DNA of 64,000 nt from Clostridium transplantifaecale (GCF_900626075.1 NZ_UYZY01000007.1:186001-250000); one strand, 5' to 3'; positions 43,485-52,392 are shown, numbered from the stretch's first letter. Translations and numbers: made by a program. The notes: a model not told the origin generated them from the letters alone.

Positions 43485-44375
43485 ATGTACCAGATATTAA
43501 AAGCGGAAAAGCTGGCTGATAAAATTTATCTGATGGTCGTGGAAGCCCCCAGGATTGCACGTTCCTGCGAACCGGGTGAGTTTGTGATTGTCAAGATAGA
43601 TGAAGAAGGGGAGAGGGTTCCTCTGACCATTTGCGATTATGACCGGGAGAAGGGAACCGTAACAATTGTCTTCCAGACGGTCGGCGCATCCACACAGAGG
43701 ATGAGTGATTTGAAGGCCGGGGATGCCTTCCGCGATTTTGTCGGCCCCCTTGGAAACCCATCCGAGTTTGTAAAAGAAGACCCGGAGACACTGAAAAAGA
43801 AGAAAATCCTTTTTGTGGCCGGAGGAGTCGGCGCCGCCCCTGTGTATCCGCAGGTGAAGTGGATGAAGGAGCACGGCATTGACGTGGACGTCATCGTAGG
43901 CTCCAAGACAAAGGACCTCCTGATCCTGACGGAAGAGATGGAAAAACAGGCGGGCAGCCTTTACATAACAACCGATGACGGCAGCTTCGGCCATAAGGGA
44001 ATGGTGACGGAGGTCATCACGGACCTGGTGGAGAGCCAGGGGAAGAAATACGACACCTGTGTGGCGATCGGCCCGATGATTATGATGAAATTCGTCTGTC
44101 TGCTGACAAAGAAGCTGGCAATTCCAACGGTGGTCAGCTTAAACCCGATCATGGTGGACGGGACCGGGATGTGTGGGGCCTGCCGCGTGACAGTGGGAGA
44201 CAAGGTGAAATTCGCCTGCGTGGACGGCCCGGAATTCGACGGCCATCTGGTAAATTTTGACGAAGCCATGAAACGCCAGCAGCTGTACCGCACCCAGGAG
44301 GGCCGGGCCATGCTCAGGATTCAGGAGGGGGATACCCACCACGGCGGATGCGGACATTGCGGAGGTGAAGAATAG
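43485..44375 (+). CDS. nfnA: NfnA-like FAD/2Fe-2S subunit (SudB/NfnA family)
   Basis: A 296-residue subunit of ferredoxin-NAD(P) transhydrogenase. FAD-binding EGERVPLTICDYD, NAD-binding LFVAGGVGAAPVYPQVKW, and the C-terminal 2Fe-2S Cys (GMCGACRVTVGDKVKFACVDGP) are present. With NfnB it bifurcates electrons: NADPH reduces ferredoxin and NAD+ together or in reverse. Its stop directly abuts the nfnB start. AGGAGG precedes the ATG. Confidence 0.92.
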   Translation: MYQILKAEKLADKIYLMVVEAPRIARSCEPGEFVIVKIDEEGERVPLTICDYDREKGTVTIVFQTVGASTQRMSDLKAGDAFRDFVGPLGNPSEFVKEDPETLKKKKILFVAGGVGAAPVYPQVKWMKEHGIDVDVIVGSKTKDLLILTEEMEKQAGSLYITTDDGSFGHKGMVTEVITDLVESQGKKYDTCVAIGPMIMMKFVCLLTKKLAIPTVVSLNPIMVDGTGMCGACRVTVGDKVKFACVDGPEFDGHLVNFDEAMKRQQLYRTQEGRAMLRIQEGDTHHGGCGHCGGEE

Positions 44376-45773
44376 ATGGAAACGAAGAGAGACATGATGG
44401 TAAAGGTCCCGGTAAGGGAACAGGATCCAAAGGTGCGCGCCGCTAACTTTGAGGAGGTGTGCCTGGGTTATAATAAAGAGGAGGCCATGGCGGAGGCGGA
44501 GCGCTGCTTAAACTGCAAAAATGCAAAGTGCATCGCTGGCTGCCCGGTGTCCATCGACATCCCGGCGTTTATCCAGGAAGTGAAGAACGGGGAGATCGAG
44601 GGAGCGGCCCGTGTGATTGCCAGGGCGTCTGCCCTCCCGGCCGTCTGCGGCCGCGTCTGCCCGCAGGAGACCCAGTGTGAGGGGCTCTGCATCAGGGGAA
44701 TCAAAGGGGAGCCGGTCTCCATCGGCAAACTGGAGCGGTTTGTGGCGGACTGGTCGAGGGAACACGGCTTTGTGCCGGAGGCCCCGGAGAAGACGAACGG
44801 GAAGAAGGTGGCCGTGATCGGCTCCGGCCCCTGCGGCCTGACCTGCGCCGGAGACCTGGCAAAGCTGGGATATGAAGTGACTATTTTCGAGGCCCTCCAT
44901 GAGGCGGGCGGCGTGCTCACTTACGGAATCCCGGAGTTCCGTCTGCCGAAGGCGGATGTGGTCCAGCCGGAGATTGACAACGTAAAGAAGCTGGGCGTCA
45001 GGATCGAGACAAACGTGGTGATCGGGAAGTCGGTTACCATCGATGAACTGATGGAAGAGGAAGGGTTCAAAGCCGTATTTATCGGTTCGGGGGCGGGCCT
45101 CCCGAAATTCATGGGGATCCCGGGGGAGAATGCCAACGGGGTGTTCTCGGCTAATGAGTACCTGACCAGGAGCAACCTGATGAAGGCGTTCCGAGACGAT
45201 TATGACACCCCGCTGATGATTGGGAAAAACGTGGTGGTAGTCGGCGGCGGGAACGTGGCTATGGACGCGGCCAGGACGGCGCTTCGCCTTGGGGCCGAGG
45301 TACATATCGTATACAGGAGAAGTGAGAAGGAGCTGCCGGCCAGGGCAGAGGAAGTCCACCATGCAAAGGAGGAGGGGATTAAGTTCGACCTCCTGACCAA
45401 CCCGGTGGAGATCCTGACGGATGATAACGGCTGGGTGAGCGGCATCATCTGCCGGAGGATGGAGCTTGGCGAGCCGGATGAATCGGGAAGGAGAAGGCCG
45501 GTTGAGCAGGCGGGATCGGATTTCAGGATCGACGCCGACACAGTGATCATGGCGCTTGGGACGTCCCCGAACCCGCTGATCTCCGCCACGACGGAGGGCC
45601 TGTCCGTAAACCGCTGGAAATGCATTATCGCCGATGAGAAGGATGGAAAGACGACGAAAGAGGGCGTCTATGCGGGCGGAGATGCCGTGACCGGTGCGGC
45701 GACCGTCATCCTTGCCATGGAGGCGGGACGTGCCGGGGCGCGCGGGATTGACGAGTACCTTTCAGGTAAATAA
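44376..45773 (+). CDS. nfnB: NfnB-like large subunit (NADPH-dependent glutamate synthase family)
   Basis: A 465-residue flavoprotein. The N-terminal domain has two 4Fe-4S clusters (CLNCKNAKCIAGCP; VCGRVCPQETQCEGLC); an FAD domain follows (AVIGSGPCGLTCAGDLAKLGYEV) and an NADPH domain (VVVVGGGNVAMDAARTALRLG). It is annotated as GltA-type in many genomes. With the preceding gene it forms NfnAB, which balances NADH, NADPH and ferredoxin pools. The genes are adjacent without a gap. Confidence 0.93.
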   Translation: METKRDMMVKVPVREQDPKVRAANFEEVCLGYNKEEAMAEAERCLNCKNAKCIAGCPVSIDIPAFIQEVKNGEIEGAARVIARASALPAVCGRVCPQETQCEGLCIRGIKGEPVSIGKLERFVADWSREHGFVPEAPEKTNGKKVAVIGSGPCGLTCAGDLAKLGYEVTIFEALHEAGGVLTYGIPEFRLPKADVVQPEIDNVKKLGVRIETNVVIGKSVTIDELMEEEGFKAVFIGSGAGLPKFMGIPGENANGVFSANEYLTRSNLMKAFRDDYDTPLMIGKNVVVVGGGNVAMDAARTALRLGAEVHIVYRRSEKELPARAEEVHHAKEEGIKFDLLTNPVEILTDDNGWVSGIICRRMELGEPDESGRRRPVEQAGSDFRIDADTVIMALGTSPNPLISATTEGLSVNRWKCIIADEKDGKTTKEGVYAGGDAVTGAATVILAMEAGRAGARGIDEYLSGK

Positions 45774-45834
45774 TGATGCGGTTTGCGAAAGCTTTAGCAC
45801 AACAGCTTTAGCAGCCGGCATTTGTATGAAGTGC

Positions 45835-45875
45835 AGCCCTGGCCGGAGCTTATTTGTGATGGCCGGGGCTGTTTT
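45835..45875 (+). terminator. terminator of the nfnAB operon
   Basis: AGCCCTGGCC / GGCCGGGGCT stem followed by GTTTT. Confidence 0.75.
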
Positions 45876-45893
45876 GTGATGGTGGAAATAATC

Positions 45894-45922
45894 GTAACAG
45901 TTCATGCTGTCTGAACTGTTAC
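45894..45922. repeat. inverted repeat related to dispersed-repeat ends
   Basis: GTAACAGTTCA-N7-TGAACTGTTAC, perfect 11-bp arms. The arms resemble the GTTACYGTTCA ends of the dispersed repeat, as if the interior had been lost. It lies just upstream of a MATE gene, so it could alternatively be an operator or a leader hairpin. Confidence 0.55.
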
Positions 45923-45948
45923 AAATAATCAATTTAGAGGGAAAAAAG

Positions 45949-47322
45949 ATGAATAAAAAGGTAGATTTACTCCATGAGCCGATTCTGCCGGCGCTGACGC
46001 GGCTGGCAGTGCCGATTATGGCCACGTCGCTGGTCCAGATGGCTTATAACCTGACGGATATGGCATGGATTGGCAGACTGGGAGCCGGCGCAGTGACGGC
46101 CGTAGGAACCGCCGGAATGTACAGCTGGCTTTCACAGGGGATTGTGGATCTGGCTAAAATTGGCGGCCAGGTTAAGGTGGCCCATGCGCTGGGCGCCGGT
46201 AATGACAAGGAAGCGGCACAGTATGCAAAAGGCGCCATCCAGATGGGGCTTTTATTCGCCGTGATCTTTGGAATGATATCTCTGTTTGGGGCAAAACATC
46301 TGATTGGGTTCTTCGGGCTTAAAGATCCGGCAATCATAGCAAATTCGGAGAATTACCTTCGGATTGTCTGCGGCCTGATTATTTTTCCCTATATCAACTC
46401 GGTGCTGACCGGTATCCTGACGGCCACCGGTGACAGCAAAACACCGTTTAAGGCTAATGTCATCGGTCTGGCGGCCAATATGGTCCTCGACCCTGTCCTG
46501 ATCTTTGGGATCGGTCCGTTTCCGGTTCTCGGAGTGGTCGGAGCCGCCATTGCGACGGTGACGGCGCAGATCACGGTTTCTGTCATTTTTATCCTGGCGG
46601 TCAGCCGGGATACGGCGCTTTTCAAACAGTTCAGGCTGTTTTCCAGGACTCCAATCCGGTACATAAAAGAGATTGTGACTATTGGATTCCCGGCATCGAT
46701 ACAGAACCTGATCTATGCGGGAATATCGATGATTTTGACGAGGCTGGTGACAAGCTGGGGAGATACGGCGGTGGCGATCCAGAGAGTAGGCGGACAGGTG
46801 GAATCCGTCTCCTGGATGGTGGGGGAAGGTTTTGCAGCCGCCGTCAACTCATTTACCGGGCAGAACTTCGGCGCGGGAATGTTTGACCGCGTTAAGAAAG
46901 GTTTCTCGGCAGCGGTAAAAATGATGGGGGTATGGGGACTGATGACAACCGCACTGCTGATTTTCATGGCGAGGCCGATTTTTGGAATATTCATCCATGA
47001 ACCGGAAGTGCTTCAGGCCGGAGTGGAATATCTTCAAATTCTCGGACTTTCCCAGTTCTTTATGCTGATAGAGGTAACGTCGGTCGGCGCCTTTGCCGGC
47101 CTTGGAAAGACTTCCATCCCGTCTGTGTTAAGCATTACCCTGACCTCGGCCAGAATCCCGCTGGCGATGCTGTTTTCCGCCATGGGACTTGGCTTAAACG
47201 GCATCTGGTGGGCGCTCACCGTATCCAGCGTGGCAAAGGGAATCATTTTCTACATTGCTTATAAAATAACATTGAAAAAAATGGAAAAAAGGATGGGAAT
47301 TCCATTACAAAAAACGACGTAA
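45949..47322 (+). CDS. MATE family efflux transporter
   Basis: A 457-residue MATE protein with 12 hydrophobic segments (RLAVPIMATSLVQMAYNLTDMAWIG; second half TIGFPASIQNLIYAGISMILTRL). The start at 45949 is chosen for AGAGGG upstream. It is not related closely to the MATE at 5780. It is preceded by the inverted repeat 45894-45922, and no TetR neighbour is adjacent. Confidence 0.92.
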   Translation: MNKKVDLLHEPILPALTRLAVPIMATSLVQMAYNLTDMAWIGRLGAGAVTAVGTAGMYSWLSQGIVDLAKIGGQVKVAHALGAGNDKEAAQYAKGAIQMGLLFAVIFGMISLFGAKHLIGFFGLKDPAIIANSENYLRIVCGLIIFPYINSVLTGILTATGDSKTPFKANVIGLAANMVLDPVLIFGIGPFPVLGVVGAAIATVTAQITVSVIFILAVSRDTALFKQFRLFSRTPIRYIKEIVTIGFPASIQNLIYAGISMILTRLVTSWGDTAVAIQRVGGQVESVSWMVGEGFAAAVNSFTGQNFGAGMFDRVKKGFSAAVKMMGVWGLMTTALLIFMARPIFGIFIHEPEVLQAGVEYLQILGLSQFFMLIEVTSVGAFAGLGKTSIPSVLSITLTSARIPLAMLFSAMGLGLNGIWWALTVSSVAKGIIFYIAYKITLKKMEKRMGIPLQKTT

Positions 47323-47468
47323 AACTTCAAAAAACGGCTGGTGTTTTTGTGAAAAGTTTTCTCGAAAAAACTATAGACGAATTAAAAGATACGTGAGATA
47401 ATAGGAACAAGTATGATGTGATAAAATTAACAAAGTACTAACACATTCATTTTGAAAGGAGTCTTAAA

Positions 47469-48161
47469 ATGATTTATTCACACGAAGTTGAAAGTATGTG
47501 TCCAGTAGCGCAGGGCGTTAATCACGGCTGTGCTCCGATTCCGGAAGAAGCAAAATGGGTAAAATCCAGAGAGGTGAAAGATATCTCCGGTTTAACTCAC
47601 GGCGTGGGCTGGTGTGCTCCCCAGCAGGGCGCCTGTAAGCTGACTCTGAATGTAAAAGAGGGAATCATTCAGGAAGCTTTAGTAGAGACAATCGGATGCT
47701 CAGGTATGACACACTCCGCAGCCATGGCAGCAGAAATTCTCCCGGGAAGAACCGTTCTGGAGGCGCTGAACACCGACCTTGTCTGTGATGCAATTAATAC
47801 GGCAATGAGAGAGCTTTTTCTTCAGATCGCATACGGAAGAACACAGAGTGCATTCTCAGAGGATGGTCTTCCAATCGGTGCAGGTCTTGAGGATCTGGGC
47901 AAGGGACTTCGTTCTCAGGTTGGTACAATGTATGGAACATTAAAGAAAGGTCCGCGTTACCTGGAGATGGCGGAAGGCTATGTAACAGGAATCGCTCTTG
48001 ATGACGAGAATCAGATCATCGGTTACCAGTTCGTAAACTTTGGCAAGATGACGGATTTCATTAAGAAGGGCGACGATCCGGCTACTGCATATGAGAAATC
48101 CAAAGGCCAGTACGGCCGTGTGGACGACGCTGTGAAGATTATCGATCCGAGACAGGAATAA
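47469..48161 (+). CDS. NifU-like iron-sulfur scaffold protein paired with GGGtGRT
   Basis: A 230-residue protein. The Cys-containing regions CPVAQGVNHGCAP, GVGWCAPQQGACKL and TIGCSGMTHSAAMAAEILPGR fit the NifU/IscU-like scaffold family that occurs next to GGGtGRT genes; ELFLQIAYGRTQSAF is another landmark. It should hold a transient Fe-S cluster or act on a partner. The ribosome binding site AAAGGAG is strong. The next gene starts 83 bp downstream on the same strand. Confidence 0.82.
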   Translation: MIYSHEVESMCPVAQGVNHGCAPIPEEAKWVKSREVKDISGLTHGVGWCAPQQGACKLTLNVKEGIIQEALVETIGCSGMTHSAAMAAEILPGRTVLEALNTDLVCDAINTAMRELFLQIAYGRTQSAFSEDGLPIGAGLEDLGKGLRSQVGTMYGTLKKGPRYLEMAEGYVTGIALDDENQIIGYQFVNFGKMTDFIKKGDDPATAYEKSKGQYGRVDDAVKIIDPRQE

Positions 48162-48244
48162 TCGGTTATCATTACGGAGCAGTAAAGGTATTACATAGAC
48201 AAAGACTTAATAGCAGGTAAAATATTAAGGAGGATCATAGAGTT

Positions 48245-49255
48245 ATGGCATTATTTGAATCATATGAGAGACGAATTGACAAAATCAATTCCGTATTAAA
48301 CAGCTATGGCATCGCTTCCATTGAAGAGGCCGAGAAAATCACGAAAGATGCTGGACTGAACGTATATGACCAGGTGAAGAAAATTCAGCCTATCTGCTTT
48401 GAGAACGCAGGCTGGGCTTACACAGTAGGCGCTGCTATTGCCATCAAAAAAGGATGCAGAAGAGCGGCAGACGCAGCGGCGGCAATCGGTGAGGGACTTC
48501 AGTCCTTCTGTATCCCGGGCTCCGTTGCCGACCAGCGTAAAGTTGGTTTAGGCCACGGCAACCTTGGCAAGATGCTTCTGGAAGAAGAGACCGACTGTTT
48601 CTGTTTCCTAGCAGGCCATGAGTCCTTTGCAGCCGCAGAGGGCGCTATCGGTATTGCCGAGAAGGCCAACAAAGTACGTCAGAAACCGCTCCGTGTCATC
48701 TTAAACGGACTTGGCAAAGACGCAGCCCAGATCATTTCCCGTATCAACGGCTTTACTTATGTTGAGACGGAGATGGACTACTATACGGGCGAAGTGAAAG
48801 AGCTGTGGAGAAAATCCTACTCCGAAGGCTTGAGAGCGAAAGTTAACTGTTACGGCGCAAATGACGTAACAGAAGGCGTTGCCATCATGTGGAAAGAGGG
48901 CGTAGACGTTTCCATCACCGGAAACTCCACCAACCCGACAAGATTCCAGCATCCGGTGGCAGGTACTTACAAGAAAGAATGTATTGAAAAAGGTAAAAAA
49001 TACTTTTCCGTTGCATCCGGCGGCGGTACAGGCCGTACCCTTCATCCGGACAACATGGCGGCAGGTCCTGCTTCCTACGGTATGACGGATACACTGGGCC
49101 GTATGCACTCCGACGCTCAGTTCGCAGGTTCCTCCTCCGTTCCGGCTCACGTTGAGATGATGGGTCTGATCGGCGCAGGCAATAACCCGATGGTCGGAAT
49201 GACGGTAGCCGTTGCAGTCAGTGTGCAGGAAGCTTCTGAGGCTGGAAAGTTCTAA
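48245..49255 (+). CDS. GGGtGRT protein
   Basis: A 336-residue protein of the GGGtGRT family, named from its signature, seen here as ASGGGTGRTLHPDN. It ends with a conserved MVGMTVAVAVSVQEASEAGKF. Other blocks are GLGHGNLGKMLLEEETDCFCFLAGHESFAAAEGAIG and SITGNSTNPTRFQHP. The biochemical role is unknown; it always seems to travel with the NifU-like gene in anaerobic Firmicutes. Codon use (CGT, AAC, TTC, CTT/CTG mixture) suggests high expression compared with neighbours. AAGGAGG precedes the start. Confidence 0.88.
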   Translation: MALFESYERRIDKINSVLNSYGIASIEEAEKITKDAGLNVYDQVKKIQPICFENAGWAYTVGAAIAIKKGCRRAADAAAAIGEGLQSFCIPGSVADQRKVGLGHGNLGKMLLEEETDCFCFLAGHESFAAAEGAIGIAEKANKVRQKPLRVILNGLGKDAAQIISRINGFTYVETEMDYYTGEVKELWRKSYSEGLRAKVNCYGANDVTEGVAIMWKEGVDVSITGNSTNPTRFQHPVAGTYKKECIEKGKKYFSVASGGGTGRTLHPDNMAAGPASYGMTDTLGRMHSDAQFAGSSSVPAHVEMMGLIGAGNNPMVGMTVAVAVSVQEASEAGKF

Positions 49256-49402
49256 GGGAATGAAACGGTAGAAGAAAGCAGTTGCGCCCATTAAGTGCAA
49301 AGTAACAAATATTTATTTGGTCTTCTGATAATATTCAGAAAGGAACAGATGGAGTTTAACTGGATCGAATCAGACTAAAATCTGAATATCCTTAAAGTTA
49401 AG

Positions 49403-49446
49403 AAAAAGCCTATGATATATGTGGAATCATAATTCATAGGCTTTTT
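49403..49446 (+). terminator. terminator after the GGGtGRT gene
   Basis: Perfect 13-bp stem AAAAAGCCTATGA / TCATAGGCTTTTT. Confidence 0.9.
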
Positions 49447-49459
49447 CTTATTCCGGTGC

Positions 49460-49885
49460 TTATTTTAAATTCCCGTCGCCGCCCATCAGTTCCGTCATTT
49501 CCTCAATCCTCTCAAGGGGAAACGGTGGAAGAGCGGCCGGTTTCATTGCAATAGACATCAGTTTCATAGGATTGTCGTCGGCCGCTATGCGGTTCGATGA
49601 AAGCTGCCCGCATCTGCGGCAGCGGTGAATAATGGCCCATTCGCCATTTTTCCGCACCCAGACTGCTATCGGATCCATAATGCCTCCGCAGTCTGATTCG
49701 CGGTCGCCTGGTTCGAGGTCCACGTGAAGACTGCACAGGCAGTTAGGGCAGTGGTTGCGGTGATCGCTCCCTGCGCCTGCTGCCATGACGGGTCTGTCAC
49801 AGACCTTGCAGGTAAAGCTGTCGTTACAGGCGTGGGATTTGTAATATCCTTTTTCATATTGTTTTCGTTTATTTTCTCTGTTCAT
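49460..49885 (-). CDS. RNHCP domain zinc-ribbon protein
   Basis: A 141-residue protein with several Cys pairs: CKVCDRP, the namesake DHRNHCPNCLCSLH, CGG and CRRCGQ. The pattern fits the RNHCP domain, a presumed zinc-binding fold of unknown function. The N-terminus is basic, and the C-terminal 30 residues are Pro/Met-rich. GGAGG precedes ATG 49885. It is monocistronic, sharing the terminator region of the GGGtGRT operon. Confidence 0.82.
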   Translation of the reverse strand: MNRENKRKQYEKGYYKSHACNDSFTCKVCDRPVMAAGAGSDHRNHCPNCLCSLHVDLEPGDRESDCGGIMDPIAVWVRKNGEWAIIHRCRRCGQLSSNRIAADDNPMKLMSIAMKPAALPPFPLERIEEMTELMGGDGNLK

Positions 49886-50050
49886 AAGATTATATCCTCC
49901 AAAAAGCGGTTATCAGATTCCTTTTTGGGAGGCCTGTCGGAACTTGTTTTCATGCAAACCTCCCGGTCAGCGCACAATACTCCGGCTGCTATATTTTTTC
50001 ATAAAAATTCTCCTGTTTTCTTTTATTTAATCACAACTTTTGTTGGATGT

Positions 50051-50677
50051 TTACGGTTCTTCGGCAGCATATTTTCCGGTAAAACAATCAATATGTGCCA
50101 GAAAAAGATTATTTATCTTCTTTTTTTCTTCTTTGTCCGGCGCTGCGTCCGAAAGACTTAAAAGCAGATAGAACGGGGCAAAGAATTCAACGGCCATTTG
50201 CCGGGGACTTCCGCTGCGCAGGGTTCCCTGTTCCATCATTTCATGAAACAAAGCCTCCACAAAGGAAACCGGTCCTCCGGTTAAAACCTTTTGATATAAT
50301 TTCGTCATTTCAGGGTTCCTGTACTGTTCCAGAGTCAGCATTTTTCGGAAATTGCAGGCGGTTTCATCTTCCGTCCAGTAATAAAACTGAGATACCATGT
50401 ATGCTTTCACACTTTCCACGGAAGCACTCTGAAAAACCGGAACCTCATTAACCTTTTGTTCCGGCATGCCGGCCTCTTTGGAACGCTCGATATCCAACCG
50501 GCATAAGCGCTCAAAAATACTGTCGAAAATGGCGCGCTTATTCTTGTAGTGCTTATACAATGCGCCTTTTGTCATACCCAGTTCCCCTGCAATTTTACTG
50601 ACGGAAACCGCCTCATACCCGTCTTGTGCAAACAGACGGAGAGATGTCATCAGAATATTTTCCTTTGTGTCGGTCAT
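50051..50677 (-). CDS. TetR family transcriptional regulator
   Basis: A 208-residue TetR protein; helix-turn-helix: MTSLRLFAQDGYEAVSVSKIAGELGMTKGALYKHYKNKRAIFDSI. The start is ATG 50677 after GGGAGG. Its promoter is a perfect TTGACA-17-TATAAT with a palindromic site filling the spacer and a second one further down, so it is tightly autorepressed. No adjacent co-oriented target is visible. Confidence 0.92.
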   Translation of the reverse strand: MTDTKENILMTSLRLFAQDGYEAVSVSKIAGELGMTKGALYKHYKNKRAIFDSIFERLCRLDIERSKEAGMPEQKVNEVPVFQSASVESVKAYMVSQFYYWTEDETACNFRKMLTLEQYRNPEMTKLYQKVLTGGPVSFVEALFHEMMEQGTLRSGSPRQMAVEFFAPFYLLLSLSDAAPDKEEKKKINNLFLAHIDCFTGKYAAEEP

Positions 50678-50696
50678 ACCCAATGCCTCCCTTGAT

Positions 50697-50712
50697 GTGA
50701 ACGATCGTTTAC
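50697..50712. promoter_or_regulatory. TetR operator 2
   Basis: GTGAACGATCGTTTAC, same sequence as the site at 50732 apart from one central base. It lies between the -10 box and the tetR start. Confidence 0.7.
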
Positions 50713-50725
50713 TGCTTATGATTGT

Positions 50726-50754
50726 ATTATAGTGAACGTTCGTTTACTTGTCAA
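50726..50754 (-). promoter_or_regulatory. consensus promoter with operator in the spacer
   Basis: On the minus strand TTGACA (50749-50754) and TATAAT (50726-50731) are 17 bp apart. The operator GTGAACGTTCGTTTAC (50732-50747) fills the spacer, leaving repression by direct occlusion. Confidence 0.85.
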
Positions 50755-50831
50755 TGGCTTTCTAAATTAAGTTGCGGAAGAAGAGAAGACGAAAACCACG
50801 AAAGAGCATGCTTGACAAAACGGATGCAATA

Positions 50832-50847
50832 TGTAACAATAGTTACA
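50832..50847. promoter_or_regulatory. palindrome before TetR/methyltransferase operon
   Basis: TGTAAC-AATA-GTTACA, extended by A/T to 18 bp, about 45 bp before the TetR start and downstream of TTGACA. A TetR self-operator is most likely, although the half site resembles the Crp/Fnr-type sites elsewhere in the window. Confidence 0.55.
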
Positions 50848-50892
50848 TAACGTATGTGTCATAACGAAATTTTTAAAGAAAGGTGTACCCAT

Positions 50893-51477
50893 ATGCCGCC
50901 TACAGCGAAAATAACAAAAGAAATGATATTAAATACGGTTTTAGACATAACAAGAGAAACCGGATTTGAAACTGTCAATGCGAGAAGTATTGCAGGAAAA
51001 CTGAAATGTTCTACACGCCCTATTTTTACGTGTTATGAGAATATGGAGGAGCTGAAACAGGAATTCCTCGACTATGCGTATGAATTTTACAGTCGGTATG
51101 TCATTCATTACAGTAATTCCGCGGGTGTCAGTCCTATTTTAGTTCTGCCCCTTTCTTATATTGAATTTGCACGGGAGGAGACGCATTTATTCAAGCTCCT
51201 TTTTATAAATGATATGGATTTAAAAATGGAGAAGGCGAAGGATTTCTATAACGAGGCGGATAATGAAAAGAGGGCGGCGGTTTTTTCAGAACAGATTGGG
51301 ATAGAGTTGGAGCGCGGAAAGGTAATTTTCCTGGATTTGTTTCTCTATACCCATGGCATAGCGGTTTTAACAGCGACGAAAAAAATGTCGTTGGATCGAA
51401 ACAGCGCCGAAAAAATGTTGGTAAATGTATTGTCAGCTGTTATCAGGCAGGAAAAGCCGGATTGGAATATCATATGA
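50893..51477 (+). CDS. TetR family transcriptional regulator
   Basis: A 194-residue TetR protein (ILNTVLDITRETGFETVNARSIAGKLKCSTRPIFTCYENMEEL). The DNA-binding recognition helix is unusual in lacking the common Y-Y-F-x-K; it has IFTCYENM. The start at 50893 follows AAAGGTG. It overlaps the downstream methyltransferase gene by ATGA, so the pair are translationally coupled. Confidence 0.88.
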   Translation: MPPTAKITKEMILNTVLDITRETGFETVNARSIAGKLKCSTRPIFTCYENMEELKQEFLDYAYEFYSRYVIHYSNSAGVSPILVLPLSYIEFAREETHLFKLLFINDMDLKMEKAKDFYNEADNEKRAAVFSEQIGIELERGKVIFLDLFLYTHGIAVLTATKKMSLDRNSAEKMLVNVLSAVIRQEKPDWNII

Positions 51478-52265
51478 GAACGAATCAATATGTAATTGAC
51501 TTTTACAATCACTACGACGAGGACAGGCGGCTTAAGTTAAAGCATGGGACCGTCGAATTTCTTACAACAATGCGCTATATAGAGAAATACTTAAAACCGG
51601 GTGACCGCGTCCTTGAAGTCGGTGCGGGTACCGGCCGGTATTCCCATGCGCTGGCACGGCGGGGATATGATGTCGACGCAGTGGAGCTGGTTGAACATAA
51701 TATAGAGGTTTTCCGCCAAAATACCATGCCGGATGAAAACATATCGGTAAGCCAGGGGAATGCCCTGGATTTATCTGCTTTCCCGGATAATAGATATGAC
51801 ATTACACTGTTATTAGGTCCTCTGTATCACCTCTACAAAAGAGAAGATAAACTGCAGGCGCTTCGCGAGGCAGTCCGGGTCACAAAGCAGGGAGGCATTA
51901 TATTTGCCGCCTATGTGATATCCGACGGCTGTCTCCTTGATGAAGGATTCAACCGGGGTAATATCAGCGTTGCCGATTATATCAGCCGGGGATTGCTGGA
52001 TTCCCGGACATTTGCCGCAAAGTCGGAACCCAGGGATTTGTTTGAACTTGTCCGCAGGGAAGAGATCGATGATTTGATGGCTGAATTGCCGGTGACAAGG
52101 CTTCATTACGTTGCGGCCGACGGCTGCGCCTTATTGATGCGGGAAGCGGTGGATGCGATGGATAACGAAACATTCCGGTTATATTTGAATTATCATTTTG
52201 CCACCTGCGAACGCGAAGATATGGTGGGTATTACGAGCCATGCGGTCGACGTGTTACGCAAATAG
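51474..52265 (+). CDS. class I SAM-dependent methyltransferase
   Basis: A 263-residue methyltransferase with motif I RVLEVGAGTGRYSHALARRG, acidic VDAVELVEHN, and ITLLLGPLYHLYKREDKLQALRE with TKQGGIIFAAYV. The start overlaps the TetR stop (ATGA). The regulator/enzyme coupling suggests the methyltransferase modifies or detoxifies the TetR ligand. The substrate is unknown. Confidence 0.88.
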   Translation: MRTNQYVIDFYNHYDEDRRLKLKHGTVEFLTTMRYIEKYLKPGDRVLEVGAGTGRYSHALARRGYDVDAVELVEHNIEVFRQNTMPDENISVSQGNALDLSAFPDNRYDITLLLGPLYHLYKREDKLQALREAVRVTKQGGIIFAAYVISDGCLLDEGFNRGNISVADYISRGLLDSRTFAAKSEPRDLFELVRREEIDDLMAELPVTRLHYVAADGCALLMREAVDAMDNETFRLYLNYHFATCEREDMVGITSHAVDVLRK

Positions 52266-52293
52266 GCATGTTTATGACGAGGTATTTCGTCGG

Positions 52294-52331
52294 AAAAAGC
52301 TCCGGGGAGATTTGACTTCCGGGAGCTTTTT
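52294..52331 (+). terminator. terminator of the TetR/methyltransferase operon
   Basis: AAAAAGCTCCGG / CCGGGAGCTTTTT stem. Confidence 0.88.
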
Positions 52332-52392
52332 GAATGCATTTGACAGAAACGGTGTGACAGGAGGGAAAATCCGTGGCGGTTTTCCGACCTGA

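Noticed and set aside
45894..45922. Crp/Fnr operator before the second MATE gene
   Set aside because: The arms contain GTAAC and GTTAC, but the 7-bp loop and 11-bp arms fit a hairpin or the ends of the dispersed repeat better than a Crp half-site pair.
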